From: Symsagittifera roscoffensis
Lineage: Eukaryota > Xenacoelomorpha > Acoela > Convolutidae
Assembly: GCF_963678635.1 (NCBI RefSeq)
Contig: NC_087068.1
Coordinates: 44,187,013-44,251,012 of the forward strand
DNA: 64,000 nt
Direction of reading: 5' to 3'
In this document: piece after piece, positions 24,601 through 49,079 of the stretch
Layout: each line of letters opens with the position of its first letter
How positions within the stretch are numbered: the first letter of the stretch is position 1
Notes under the pieces: generated by a model
Told to the model about the DNA's origin: nothing
What the model saw: the letters and a program-made list of their open reading frames with translations, nothing else
Databases searched by the model: none
Program-made: the position numbers and the translations under genes

Positions 24601-27600
24601 AAGCAGCAACCCTGTTCTCCCTGGGGTTGCGAAGTTGACCCCCATATCTGAGTTCCCATTTGTTTCTGAAGCTTTTGGATATGACAATTTTTGTAATTTT
24701 AGTTCAAAAATTCTCAGTAAGATTAGATTTCAAAAATTCTGAAAATTTGAAAACCCAACTCTAGAGGTGGCGCTGTCAGAGTACTGTCGATAGTTGCAGA
24801 ATTTTACTCTAAATTGGCATGCTCAATTTTGTTTAGTTTTGGAGATCTAATTTTTTTCAAAGTTTTTTTGAAATTTTAAAAACCTACATTTAAGAACATT
24901 TGACAAAAATTCAATTTCAAAACCCCATAGTTGGGAGCTATCAGGGTACTCTCAGGGGATGCATGTCTTACCTCCATAAGTGACTGCTCAACGTCTTACT
25001 TTCGAAAAGCTTAGATTTGAATTTCTTATTTTAATTTTTTTAAATTTTCAGATCCACGTAGCCATCTATCCATATTTGTTTGCACCATCTATCCAAACGG
25101 CAATCCATTAAGCCATAAACTCATTCATCAAGCTTTTGATTTGTCAAGCAATCCATCCAACCAGCCATCAAGCCAATCATTCATTAGTCGGTCTATCTCT
25201 GTAGCCATCAAGCCTTTCATCAATCTACTCATTCATCAAATCATTATTAAGCGATCCATCCATCTAGCCATCAATTTATCCAAGTGGCCATCAATCAAAG
25301 CATTCATTCGTCAACTCAAGACATCGTTCAAGCAATTCATTACTTCAGCCAATCATCCAGTCAACCAGCAATCTAGCCATTCACTCGTTCTTATATCCTC
25401 CCATTCATGCATCCATCAACCTCTACATCTTTTTAGCCCCTCTCAATATTCCCATGCATGCACACAACCAGGCTTTCATCCACAAATTAAGCCACCATAC
25501 ATCTACTCATCGGTTGATGAATCGAACCAGCCATCCATTCATCTTGCCACCCGTCCATCCAAATAGCAATTCATTCTTGTAGCTATGCATTGATATAGCC
25601 ACCCATCCATCTTTCCAGTCAACCAGCCTTCCGTCTACCAATTTAGCGCTTCATCATCCCTGCTATCTTTTCATCCACCCATCTAAGCCGACCATCAATC
25701 ATACTGCAGTCCATCCACACATTCGCCAGTTCTCCATTCAGTCATTCATCATCGATCTAGCCGTCCATTCATCTAGATTTCAATCCGTCCCGCATCCATC
25801 CATCTAGATAATCATACATCTCATCAGTTATCCATGCAGCTGCTCATCGTCGAACTAACCATCCATTCAAACTGACATCACTTTATCCATCCAACAAGTT
25901 ATTCATCCAATCAGCCGCCATCATCCCATCAAGCCATTCATTCTTCAAGCGATCCACCCTTCTAGCTTTTTATCCATTTAGCCATCAATCCTTCCAAACA
26001 GACATCCATCCATCCAAAAAGCCATCCATGCAGCTGGCTCTCCATCCATTCAGCCGTCCATCATCCCATCATCCATCTATCGTGCCTTCCATCCATCTAG
26101 TCAACCAGCCTTCCGTCTATCATCATAGCCCGCCGTCAATCCTGCCATCTATTCATCCATCCAACGATCCACCAATCTCAGCCATCCATCAATCATCCGA
26201 CCGCCTAGCCACACACTCACACAGTCCTCCATCAAGCCGTTTATCATCGATCTAGCCATCCACACTTGTTGATATCCATTCAACCAAGCATGACCTCAGT
26301 CATCCATCAATGCAGCTGTTCATCGTCGATCTAGCCATCTCGCCATCCATCCATTGATCCAACGGGCCATCCATCCAACCATCAAACCATTCAGTCTTCA
26401 AGCGATCCATTAATTTAGTTATCCATCCATCTAATCGTCAATCCATCCATTAATCCATCCATTTAACACGCTATTTGTGCACCTGGCTATCCATCCATTC
26501 AGCTGTCTCTCAATCCCGCCATCCATCCATACCGCCATCTATTCTGCCGTCTCTACATCCAACCAGTCGTTTTTCACTGCAGCCAACACTCAAGCAGTCC
26601 ATTACTCCGACCATCTAGCCATCTATGCGTCCATCGAGCTATCCATCCTGTCTTCAATCTTTTATTTTATCCATCCAACCAATCTTTCTAACATCCATTG
26701 ATCCGTCCAGCTATCCTTCCCACCAGCTAAACAGTTTATTTTTCTCTTAAAGATGAACGTTTTAATTTTTCATGCAGCTTTAGCTGCAGGGTGCTTTCTA
26801 GTTTAATTTAATATTTCTTCTTATGTTTTTTTTTTCAGATGGTTCGCGAGCTGATCGGGTCGGGAGGTAAGTTGATGGTGGACTGTAACCAAAAGTGGGA
26901 AGTTGATGAAGCAGTTAAATGGGTCAGGGAACTCTCCCCTTCTGACATCTACTGGATAGAAGAGCCCACACATCCAGATGATATAATTGGTTAGTTTTGT
27001 TGATAAAAACAAACCTAAAATCAATTAACCTGTAATAATTAATATATATACAATTATTTTAATTTGCACGAGGTCAAAATGAATAAGTTAAGGGAACGGT
27101 GGGGGGGGGGGTGGTTCTATGAATAACATTGCAAAGGGGTGAGTGTGCAGTGTTCTTTTATCCAGGTCACCAGAAGATCAAAAGTGAAGTGAACAAATTG
27201 GGAGTGCGGGTGGCCACAGGGGAGGTGTGCAAGAACAGAGTGCTGTTCAAACAGATGTGCAGTCAGGGAGCACTGGACATCTGCCAGATAGACTGTGCCA
27301 GAGTGCTGTCCATTAACGAACTCATACCCATTCTCCTACTCTGCAGAAAATACAACATCACTGGTAGACTAAACTACTAATTAACTAATTAACTAGTGTG
27401 TAATAAGTTAAGTGTATAATAGGTAGACTATAGTGTATAATAGGTAGTGTATAATAGGTAGACTAATTAACTAGTGTATAATTAGTTAATAAAGAAAAAA
27501 TGAAATAGACAGAGTTAGTAAAAGTAGCTGTTTTCTTAATACTAACACCTCAAAACTGGTAGTTCATCATAGAATTCGTAGAGTTTATATCTGAAGGCTG

Positions 27601-30600
27601 CCTGAAGACTTGAATAATCAAGCAAAAATGGGTTCAAAATTAACAAATGGCTCTTTCAGTAATGGCTCTTTTAACAATTGGCTCTTTCCAACTTTGTTTT
27701 TCTCAGTAGTCAACAAGGCTGTTTATAGTTTAAATTGTTTGCAATACATAGCTTTGATCACGTTTCTTGAAAATGATTTAAAAATATCTTCATTCCACTC
27801 TGAATCTAGCTCTGCAATATTGGCACCAATGAGCTTGCTTTCAGTTTCGATTGACATATACCCGGGCTGACGTCCATAGAAGAAAAATGCTTATCATACA
27901 GTTTCATAGATGAAGTCTATGGAAAAATGCTTGTCAAAGAAAATTCATACAAAATTTAAAAAGTGGTTTAAAAAGTTTTAATGAACATTTTTGGTCTAAT
28001 TGCCTCTTTTGAAGGTTTCTGGTCATTAAAATTATATTTCATCACTTTTGCTACGCGTTCATAAAGAAAGTATATTTCGCATCCTGGATCGAGGTTTGCC
28101 ATTTATGTTTCGCTGTCGATATTCGACCAAAAACCATGGCTAAGAGGGCCCTATAGTTAAATTCAGACACGAAACGTGACTAAGTTGAGTTGGTCAAAAC
28201 ACAAATTCGAGTATGAGCAGAAAACTTCAAGCTGAAAACAGAAAGACGAAATGACTGTTTTAAGACCATTTATCCACGGGGGAAAGGACCAGCACAAGAG
28301 CTGTACAGCTCATCACGGCGAACCGCTGTTGTGCCCTTGTTTAAGAACTACATGCTATTTTTTTTTTTGGTTATTTTTCTGGGCTGGGTAATGTTGCTTC
28401 ACCCTCAAGCAACGAGCACGGATCATGGTGGGCCTCGAACATCCGACCTTTCGATTGAGAGGCGGAGACGTAACCACGTCTCCACCGCTCCCAAGTATTA
28501 TTGTCAAATACAAAAAAGACCATTGGATCCTTGCCCAATCTCAAAAAAACTCTCAAAATCATTCTCAAATTCATTCTCAAAATCAAAAGAATCAAAACAA
28601 AGTCGAGCTCAAAAAAAGAAGATACACATTATCTTAAGCAAAAGACCAAGAAGCAATTTTCCATGAATAAAACGACGCTTTAAGGTCTTTGTTGATGCAA
28701 CAGAAACATAATGATTGTAATTTTTGGACAAAAAAATGATGGTCAAAATAGAATTAACATATCATTAATTAAATAACAGATCAGTGGTCTGCCAGAGGTC
28801 TGTCAATTTCTTTCTGTCTTTGGTAACCAAAAAAAAACATTTAGCATCTGCTTCTTTGAAAATTAAAACAATTAATCACACTCTGAACTTATGTATTTTA
28901 TTGGCCGATTTCTTTCATGTTGAATATATTGCTTGGTTGAAATCGCGTCAAAGATCATTTCCTCAAGAAAACGCAGTCAAATGAATTTCCTTGGTTGAAT
29001 ACAATTTGTTATCGAATTTTCAAAATGCTTTTGCTTTGCCAAATGCCCTTTGTCCGGCAAAGCCCTCAATGTTTTGAATGCTTTTTAATGAATCTGCGAT
29101 ATTTTTTTTATTCAAAAAATTTTCAGAAAAATAAAAATTCTTGAAATTTTCCAAAATTTTCCCGCACGCGTGCAATTTCCAGCACAAAGTTAGTTACTTC
29201 TCATCCAGTAAGTAACAATTTATTTGAAGGAATTGGGTTACCTCACTTCATTTTGGAATTTGGACTTTTTTATTTTCGCTTCATACGCTACGACATAATA
29301 AAAATTGGTGAATAGCGCGCATTTGTTATCCCGAACTTGCCAAACAAATTAGCAATTTTTAACAACTTGTAACTTTACAAAATTTAGTCGCAAGCAAAAT
29401 TGAGCTTCAATTTCGAGCGTAAGCCTGATGGTGTAAAAACTTCCGTCAAAATTGGTTAGATAAAAATCTTTCGAAGTTTTTTGAAAATTTTTCCACCACG
29501 CGTTATGTAACGTATGAAGTGATGTATGTATCGTGTAGTCTCGTGCTAATAAGGCTAAAAAGCTCCCCTCAATTCATTATCGAAAGTCGATAGCAAAAAA
29601 ATTTTGAGCGTTTTTTGTCCCAAATGGATCTAGGACAACATGTGGGCGGGAATTCAAGCTAAATGCTGAAATTTAAATTTTACTAGCAGTTCAAAACGTT
29701 GAAATTTCATTTTTAAACTGTAATTTTAAAAAAAATAGGCAAGTTAAGTTCAAAATAATCAATTTTGGCAGAAGCACACGATTGAAAGATGGCCTCCGCT
29801 AGTTACGTCAGTCGGATTGATAACTGTCCAATTAATACACAAGAAAAACCATTTCAACAATGTTTCATCTCTGTATATCCTTCAACTCCTCTTTACGGCC
29901 CAAAATAAATGAAAAAGTCCATAAACCTTGAAAAAAGCATGAAAGGAAAAATTTGTTAAAAATTTTACAAATTGATCAAAATTCTTGATTTTTTGAGAAA
30001 TAGGGAAAATTTTGCAATTTCTTGAAGGTTTTTGAAATTTTTTGATGTCTGGTGCCAGTGCCAACTTAATCTCGATTGTTAAATTTCAACCTCTGTAACT
30101 CTACAAAATGATCAAATATCAATTTGATTAAGAGCTCAGCACCTTAATAGTTTCAAATCAAAATAGACTAGTTACTCGAAATTGGTTACTCGAGAACTAG
30201 TTACTCGAACAACCCCTCTCTTACCCCAAGCAAACATGCTCAAAAATTATATTTCTGAGATCCCGAGGATATAAATTCGCTAGTCAACCAATCAAAAGCC
30301 ACAATTTCATCAAATCAGATTTCTCCATGTACACTCTGTTTTAGTCTGTCCCCATGGAGGCGGAGTTGGATTATGCGAAATGATACAACACTTGGCCGCC
30401 TTCAACTACGTCAGAATAGCCCCGCTGGACCCAAACAGTGACTCACCCCCTCTGGTGGAACATGCTGACCACCTGTCGCATCACTTCGAACACCCTCTGA
30501 ACTGTTTTGGGGGAGTGTATAACGTGCCGGAAAGTAAAACAGCAGGATACACGACTACACTTAAGACTGAGTCTTTGGCAAAGTATGCGGTGTCTATGAG

Positions 30601-30607
30601 TGAATGA
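3586..30607 (+). CDS. ENOSF1: ENOSF1-like gene, whole span (8 coding exons)
   Basis: Homologue of mitochondrial enolase superfamily member 1 (L-fuconate dehydratase family), which dehydrates acid sugars using Mg2+ and an acid/base Lys-His pair. Coding exons are 3586-3652, 10194-10307, 10395-10651, 17429-17629, 17934-18011, 22934-23084 (or its copy 26839-26989), 27166-27363 and 30345-30607. They total 1329 nt, a 442-aa product. All junctions keep phase with GT-AG introns. The enolase-superfamily catalytic set is complete: K224 and K226 (FKIKVG), D254 (MVDCNQ), E280 (WIEEP), E309 (ATGE), D332 (QIDC) and H359 (CPHGGGVG). The introns carry a DNA-transposon candidate, an LTR retrotransposon and a tandem duplication that copied exon 6. 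The next gene, SPG7-like, is convergent. Confidence 0.92.
3653..7190 (+). other. ENOSF1-like intron 1, left part, nothing recognised
   Basis: 3.5 kb of intron with no open frame of note and no repeat I can classify. The stretch 4900-6200 is less AT-rich than the rest and may be an old, decayed mobile element, but no motif supports that. Confidence 0.5.
7195..7580 (+). repeat. Minisatellite of ~40-bp unit, about nine copies
   Basis: A unit of the form AAACAATCAAATTAC then TTCTTTTCAGTGCTTTTCTT is repeated head to tail with point changes. The open frame at 7174-7374 is the translated repeat. Each unit contains a TTTTCAG tract resembling a 3' splice site. Confidence 0.9.
8076..8467. repeat. ~390-bp near-perfect palindrome (foldback)
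   Basis: Left arm (about 8076-8265) and right arm (about 8290-8467) are reverse complements with few mismatches, around a short centre near 8272. The outer ends are AAAACTTGGAAACCAGATCTGA and its inverse in substance, and the arms are rich in the word CAGATCTG. Because of the symmetry both strands carry an equivalent ~70-codon open frame (+ 8084-8308, - 8234-8485), which is not evidence of a gene. Confidence 0.9.
9474..9680 (+). repeat. Two direct ~120-bp repeats sharing CAGATCTG words
   Basis: Two copies (about 9474-9560 and 9597-9672) run from a CAGATCTGATCATGTCTGA-like start through GCAGTTCAGGACAGATATGC to CCCTGGGCAGATCTG. They share the CAGATCTG/GTCTGA vocabulary with the palindrome at 8076-8467, suggesting one family. 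Confidence 0.75.
9846..10193 (+). other. End of ENOSF1-like intron 1
   Basis: Ordinary AT-rich intron ending in the polypyrimidine tract and acceptor TTTCTTTCAG before exon 2. No other feature seen. Confidence 0.6.
10194..10307 (+). CDS. ENOSF1: ENOSF1-like exon 2
   Basis: 38-codon exon entered in phase 1 after CTTTCAG. It encodes HGSDAVHGLVDYS through LIGCGLTFTIG, matching the family's N-terminal segment ending GCGxTFTLG. It ends in phase 1 at ACAATAG before GTATTT. The donor is duplicated 17 bp downstream. Confidence 0.88.
10308..10340 (+). repeat. 17-bp tandem duplication copying the exon 2 donor site
   Basis: The unit ATAGGTATTTACCATAA occurs twice in a row, so the AATAG/GTATTT donor at 10308 is repeated at 10325. 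The intron is only 87 bp. Using the second donor would add 17 nt and shift the frame. Confidence 0.85.
10395..10651 (+). CDS. ENOSF1: ENOSF1-like exon 3
   Basis: Entered in phase 1 (GT completes Gly) and left in phase 0. It encodes RGNEVVKKCVDS, then QMRWLGPDGGVLSLACCAIL, NAIWDLWAK and PIWRLLCDMNSK. These are the N-terminal capping domain and the start of the barrel of ENOSF1 (compare QLRWIGPEKGV and NAVWDLWAK in the family). The donor is GTTATG. The LTR retrotransposon lies in the following intron. Confidence 0.92.
10680..10885. repeat. AT-rich repeat of ATAATTGATTATAAT words
   Basis: At least six copies of the near-palindromic word ATAATTGATTATAAT or its inverse (AATCAATTATAA) occur in 200 bp of intron 3. 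The whole tract can fold on itself. Confidence 0.8.
10893..10930. repeat. Perfect 38-bp palindrome
   Basis: The arm GAAACTAAGTCAGTTCCAA (10893-10911) is followed immediately by its exact reverse complement (10912-10930), with no spacer. It lies at the edge of the AT-rich repeat, 113 bp before the LTR element. Confidence 0.97.
11044..11272 (+). repeat. 5' LTR
   Basis: Begins TGTCAGGGGCTACAATA and ends CAAACCCTTGTT. It matches the 3' LTR except for one T/A difference in the CTCATTCTTTAATTAAG stretch. It contains a 16-bp internal tandem duplication (AGTTGTCAATCATCCT twice). It starts with TG but does not end in CA. Confidence 0.95.
11273..12769 (+). CDS. LTR element gag-protease ORF
   Basis: About 498 aa from the ATG at 11273 (MAQPVDGGGK), whose A is the base at the LTR border. 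The frame is open further upstream into the LTR (from 11213). The N-terminal half is a capsid-like helical region (residues 40-200), followed by a Gly/Arg-rich linker. Next are two zinc knuckles, an atypical CYNC...H...C and a standard CNFCKKIGHFERTC (about 274-310). A retropepsin follows with active-site DSG at 403-405 (IWIDSGSPISIL). The ORF ends TGA at 12767-12769, and ATGA overlaps it with the next ORF. Confidence 0.9.
   Translation: MAQPVDGGGKNPLGIVAFWPPTQAEPQLLWEHWKQRFHWAMVAKHGLVSSDYYFASTLTEAQIADLGDIGGRPRAEGERTLISNLYLCLGHEGQRALHNQHPHLDMETIRYPRFLDICVALFQKERNETYERYQMLSRKQKEGESLESFYAELSGMAARCNLGTQERKMVRDIFIFNMRNRDAQNELCRETKTPEEALRIAMSYERGDKYARSYKGAVSGSTGMAHPSPGGSLHIKMEPVSNIRGSRGRGMPRGRGQYPNRGGGRTHDRMQERRCYNCDQPNFTPEHRQRCPARAVTCNFCKKIGHFERTCRGKRQSRGGQPVGLIQADELFDEEDTPSDDVEPQAAANSVGFVKREHHSWSSESSDDYMVMAIRRKKETVLKVAGPKLKIFINGHPMNIWIDSGSPISILTLEDLRRTVGRAGINLKQDSTDDDEFRDYSNNRIKMLGRMELELASNGWKTTAEVRVIGGTRPSIVGRDLMGKLGLQLMQADPRGES
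11274..11291 (+). promoter_or_regulatory. Primer binding site
   Basis: TGGCGCAGCCAGTGGATG directly follows the 5' LTR. It starts with TGG, as expected for a site complementary to a tRNA 3' CCA end. The tRNA identity was not determined. It overlaps the first codons of gag. Confidence 0.7.
12766..16179 (+). pseudogene. LTR element pol ORF, interrupted by TAG at 13225-13227
   Basis: Starts at the ATG overlapping the gag-protease stop. The N-terminal part (12766-13224) carries the first RT motifs (VSPIVITVKKDGS). An in-frame TAG follows at 13225. The same frame then resumes to 16179. That part contains RT (TTMDLTYLYGQLPL, catalytic FIDD near 13438), RNase H (VVCDAS near 13885, TDHKAL), an integrase zinc domain (HYYHHGKRN ... 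CQQC) and an integrase core with D (LQLDFWGP), D (HVDQG) and E (GSVERTIG). The in-frame stop within RT makes this copy look defective unless the stop is read through. The C-terminal tail probably continues in another frame (16059-16838). Confidence 0.88.
16059..16838 (+). CDS. LTR element 3' ORF, probable pol C-terminal extension
   Basis: 259 aa in a different frame, overlapping the end of pol by 121 nt. The segment NRYKLLKSNV ... HTLKLKNGSVLRKS resembles the module after the integrase core in gypsy elements, and RRSTRRRKPVDKM resembles the basic end of gypsy polyproteins. The rest is Lys/Arg-rich with acidic Ser patches (FESDSSDTEDY, NSSQEEDLESGSQS), and possible nuclear localisation signals. 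I infer a frameshift that separated it from pol. The alternative is a true separate ORF expressed by frameshifting. It has no envelope features. Confidence 0.6.
   Translation: MSKGGIGSCPTNPRGGDTGPNIQGSGRGRNLYQRTISKTLNRYKLLKSNVISESEHTLKLKNGSVLRKSAVASKPKPDLSKKRKPATLKDMLASAKKGAVVSPKSKRAKTTQTVLVATFESDSSDTEDYQPLNIPVRLPVEMLARREAIAAGQGPSGRTTVVEGGTGAKAKPRVTRAKRGKGGQRKQVKESQERPALVARECIVNSSQEEDLESGSQSESSGTRRSTRRRKPVDKMGGVMIETIQGAEQTGKHPGGEGK
17022..17250 (+). repeat. 3' LTR
   Basis: 229 bp, identical to the 5' LTR except for one base. It is preceded by CCATACGGAAA, which is at most a weak polypurine tract. ACTTG follows it, matching the sequence before the 5' LTR. Confidence 0.95.
17429..17629 (+). 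CDS. ENOSF1: ENOSF1-like exon 4
   Basis: 67 codons in phase 0/0 after the acceptor AGTTTCAG, 178 bp downstream of the LTR element. It encodes DLINCGIWKHLADELSPQEA through AAYTTACGWLGYTDDYMKDK. The YTT(A/S)xGWLGY motif just before the catalytic lysines is characteristic of the family. The frame is open upstream of the acceptor, but only this start aligns gap-free with exon 3. Confidence 0.92.
17934..18011 (+). CDS. ENOSF1: ENOSF1-like exon 5 (catalytic KxK)
   Basis: A 26-codon exon, too short to stand out as an ORF, between the acceptor GTTTAAG and the donor GTGAGT. It reads NFMSEGWTAFKIKVG, then VNLQDDIRRCK. It supplies the K224-x-K226 pair used for proton abstraction in this group. Phase 0/0. 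Confidence 0.9.
18199..20360 (+). repeat. Internal ~967-bp tandem repeat in intron 5
   Basis: The stretch from about 18454 to 19400 is repeated from 19421 to about 20360 (offset 967 bp), with indels. Both contain GGTACCATTTAAAAA, the CAGTATGTGCTTCT stretch and the ACAGCTTTTTTGCTACCG stretch. The block 18199-18453 is repeated once more at 23101-23358, at the junction of the larger duplication. Confidence 0.85.
21115..22790 (+). repeat. CCATC/CATCCA-rich degenerate tract, copy 1
   Basis: ~1.65 kb built from variants of ATCCATCCATC, AGCCATC and ATCAAGC words, strongly pyrimidine-biased on this strand. The Ser/His/Pro-rich open frames (21207-21632, 22094-22321, 22543-22767) are translated repeat and repeat almost unchanged in copy 2, so they are not evidence of genes. 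Confidence 0.9.
22896..22933 (+). promoter_or_regulatory. Triplicated 3' splice site before exon 6a
   Basis: The short block polypyrimidine-CAGATGGTT occurs three times, giving AG acceptors ending at 22898, 22916 and 22933. Only the last keeps the reading frame, since the others add 35 or 17 nt. Copy 2 of the duplication has a single acceptor. Confidence 0.85.
22934..23084 (+). CDS. ENOSF1: ENOSF1-like exon 6, upstream copy (6a)
   Basis: 151 nt, phase 0 in and phase 1 out, donor GTTAGT. It encodes MVRELIGSGGKLMVDCNQKW, then EVDAAVKWVRELSPSDIYW and IEEPTHPDDII. It supplies the metal ligands D254 and E280. It differs from copy 6b at residue 263 (Ala here, Glu there; family members have Glu at the matching place, as I recall). 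Because 151 is not a multiple of three, including both copies would shift the frame. Confidence 0.9.
23101..23358 (+). repeat. Repeat of 18199-18453 at duplication junction
   Basis: The sequence starting ACAATATCCACAATCTTCCC is nearly identical to 18199 onward. Together with 23359-26999 it forms the second copy of the duplicated block, which carries one rather than two of the ~967-bp units. Confidence 0.88.
23359..26999 (+). repeat. Large tandem duplication, copy 2 (contains exon 6b)
   Basis: Partner of 19421-23098. It contains the same intron segments, the CCATC tract at about 25050-26725 and exon 6b. The right end at about 27000 passes into unique intron sequence. Confidence 0.93.
26839..26989 (+). 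CDS. ENOSF1: ENOSF1-like exon 6, downstream copy (6b)
   Basis: Same 151-nt exon with the same phases (0 to 1), acceptor TTTTTTCAG and donor GTTAGT. Its protein equals copy 6a except Glu at residue 263 (EVDEAVKW), the residue I expect in the family. That makes 6b the likely ancestral or main copy. It is adjacent to exon 7 and fits G|GT CAC across the junction. Confidence 0.92.
27166..27363 (+). CDS. ENOSF1: ENOSF1-like exon 7
   Basis: 66 codons, phase 1 in and 1 out. It encodes HQKIKSEVNKLGVRVATGEV, then CKNRVLFKQMCSQGALDICQ and IDCARVLSINE. ATGE (E309) is the third metal ligand and QID (D332) is the aspartate of the catalytic His-Asp dyad. Acceptor TTATCCAG, donor GTAGAC. Confidence 0.92.
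27385..27490 (+). repeat. Short AT-rich tandem words in intron 7
   Basis: Repeats of TTAATTAACTAGTGTATAAT and GTGTATAATAGGTAGACTA just after exon 7. A simple local duplication tract. Confidence 0.75.
27491..30344 (+). other. ENOSF1-like intron 7, mostly unannotated
   Basis: 2.9 kb of AT-rich intron. Apart from one tRNA-like SINE segment (28420-28500) I see nothing classifiable. It ends at the acceptor CTCTGTTTTAG before exon 8. Confidence 0.6.
28420..28500 (-). repeat. tRNA-like SINE segment
   Basis: Read on the minus strand, the segment has GAGCGGTGGAGACGTGGTTA, then CGCCTCTCAATCGAAAGGTC and a B-box-like TGTTCGAGGCC. This is the arrangement of a tRNA-derived Pol III promoter. The hairpin GGAGACG ... 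CGTCTCC is longer than a normal D stem, so it is not a functional tRNA gene. Confidence 0.6.
30345..30607 (+). CDS. ENOSF1: ENOSF1-like exon 8 (stop)
   Basis: Terminal exon. It encodes VCPHGGGVGLCEMIQHLAAF, then an EHADHLSHHFEHPLN segment and the C-terminus ending KYAVSMSE, stop TGA at 30605. H359 in CPHGGGVG is the general acid/base. The family usually has CPHAGGVG, so Gly replaces Ala next to the catalytic His. Confidence 0.93.
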
Positions 30608-30761
30608 ACTGAAATAGTTGAAGCAAAACGAAACAAATTGTGAAAAGAATTAAGTTTTTGGCTAATATAATGACATTATAAAAGTAATTGATGCACGACT
30701 GTTTTTCTTTCAATCACTTCGTGTTCGGGTTTAGTTTCTCAAAACAAAATCAAGTATCAAA

Positions 30762-30767
30762 ATTAAA
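30762..30767 (+). terminator. Possible ENOSF1-like poly(A) signal (ATTAAA)
   Basis: ATTAAA lies 155 nt after the stop codon. AATAAA also occurs further on, near 31297. Either could serve. Weak evidence in such AT-rich DNA. Confidence 0.35.
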
Positions 30768-31048
30768 CATGAGATGTAAGAAAACACAACTTGAAATGAC
30801 TTCTACGAGAAAAAAAAACAAATTTTGAAATGTTCGTTTTTCCCATCCGTGTAGGGAAAAACAATTAGTTTTGATGAATTATTAATGGCAGTCAAAGGTG
30901 TTCCGGCAGCTTATGAAGAGTGGGAAGGAATTACGGTGTAGGGTCCGTTTTTCAATTTTTCATCCAAACTTAAATACCTCGAGGAAAACTCAACTGTAGT
31001 ATTATATTACAACTACATGAATCATAATAAAATTTTGAATTTTTTTTT
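30768..31048. other. Spacer between convergent genes
   Basis: No feature seen between the ENOSF1-like 3' end and the first copy of the SPG7-side duplication. Confidence 0.5.
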
Positions 31049-32480
31049 CGCAATGTCAAGAAAAGCAGGTCTTCGTTTTATTTTCGTTTTTCAAACTGAA
31101 TTAGTCAAAGCTTATGACACTGACGTCTCAACAAGAATTTAAACGCTATTTTGAATTTCTTTTCATAATTAGAGTTTTCTTGCAATTCCGTTTAATTTGA
31201 TTGCCTTTCAATTAATTTGAAAGAAGAAAGAACGGGGACAATAGCATTTTTAGTTTTTTTTTCAAAAAGTTTCAAAACAAATTCTGACAAGACCTCAATA
31301 AATAACCAGTAGACAAGACAACTCATTGCAGCATGCAAAAGTGCCAATTTTTTTAAATTGTTTACAGCAGCAAAAAACCTGACTCAGGTTGGATTACAGT
31401 GAACAGGTGTTTGCTTGTATAATAGCAATAAAAAAGGGCATTGGTTTTCAAACTGGTAGTTTTCATATAACTTTGATCGAATTGTGAAAAAGCTAACAAA
31501 ACTTTTCACACAGAAGCAAAGCTTCGCTTTGCAAACACTTGCGAGAACACGACCAAAAAGTAACTCTATCGAGTAAAATAAGAAACAGTAGAAATAAGCC
31601 TCGAAGTAGCAAAAACTCGGCTATGTGTATGATTCAAATCTGCGACTTACTGCAATCAAGACATTTTGAGTATCACGCACTGTCCACTCAGCCAAGCAAG
31701 CTTAACAACCGACAAACACTATGCGATTCCGCAAAAGTGGCACCAAATCCAAATAGACTCAATTTTGCATGTAATAATTTGGAACATAACAAGCTGAAGG
31801 CATCCAGACAAACTTTGCATGCAACAAATCGCAAAGCATGAAGCCACATTATGTATCAATCATGCATTTCAAAAAACTGCGAGATAAATTGAGTTAAAAA
31901 ATTTCTGAAATCGAGTTTTCATTATTGTTGTTGTTTGAAACAAATCATTTTTTTCGGTTCATTTAATGAATTAAAAATGCATCAACTGTTTTAACTTATT
32001 ACTTTTCGAATTTCAAAGCATATGCTATCAAAAAATTGTAAAGGTGCTCCATCATTATTGTGGTGCCGCACCATAATGGTCCCGCACCAATATTTGCGAC
32101 TTAGATTGGGAAAAAAGGAAAGTTCGTACTAAAACACATTGCTTCGCAAGTTTATTACTGTAGAGATAGCCTATTTAGAGCTGGAAAATTTTTGTAGGGT
32201 TCACTGAAGAAACTGACGTTTCTCGGGTTTGTTCAAAAAACTTTGCTCTAGAAGGCGCTATTGAATTTTGTTGATGACGCGTTAAGCTTTTTAAAGCAAT
32301 TGTTACGTTAATATCAAGTCACTTTGGTTTTCTAATGTTTCATTTCTTTTTTGATTGGTGCTAAGAAGAAATTTTGTTAAATCATTCTCAAAAAGCTTTT
32401 TTCGAGATGCTAAGCAATTCTTGTTTGAACTGAGTTCTACCTGAACTTTTCAATCAGAAATTCAAAAATTTCAAGTCAAG

Positions 32481-32486
32481 TTTATT
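32481..32486 (-). terminator. Poly(A) signal, distal SPG7-like 3' end
   Basis: AATAAA on the minus strand about 120 nt after the distal stop codon. The same hexamer is at the matching place in the proximal copy. Confidence 0.55.
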
Positions 32487-32603
32487 TTGCTCGGCGTACT
32501 CTGGCAGCTCAATGCTAGAAAAGCATTATAAAATTTGCAAAACTTCAACCAGAGGCGTTATTTTAAAAGAAATTGCAATAAATTTAAACTACCAATAAAA
32601 AAA

Positions 32604-48741
<16,138 letters not shown>

Positions 48742-49079
48742 CTATAAAGAACAGCCTCAGAGCTCCATTTTACCAATACCAATGAATCGGTTCAAACTTA
48801 TTAGCACAGGACTCGCACCTACGGTGCTTCAACTAAATCGTTGAGCGTGAAAAGATCTTCCTAAAATATTTACAAAAACAAGGACTTTTAATAGAGCCGT
48901 AAATTTGATAAATTTGAGTCGGCCCATCCATCACGGTTTCGGTTTTCCATTTCATTAATTGAACATTTTAAAAAGTTATCTTTTAGATTATTTTTCATCA
49001 AAATGATCTTATCTCTAAAACTACATTTAACCTTTAGGACTTAAACAGAATCCCTGACAGCCCCACGATACATGGTTGA

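Noticed and set aside
28420-28500. Functional tRNA gene
   Set aside because: The A- and B-box-like parts are present but the D-stem region forms an over-long hairpin and no acceptor stem closes. SINE head is the better call.
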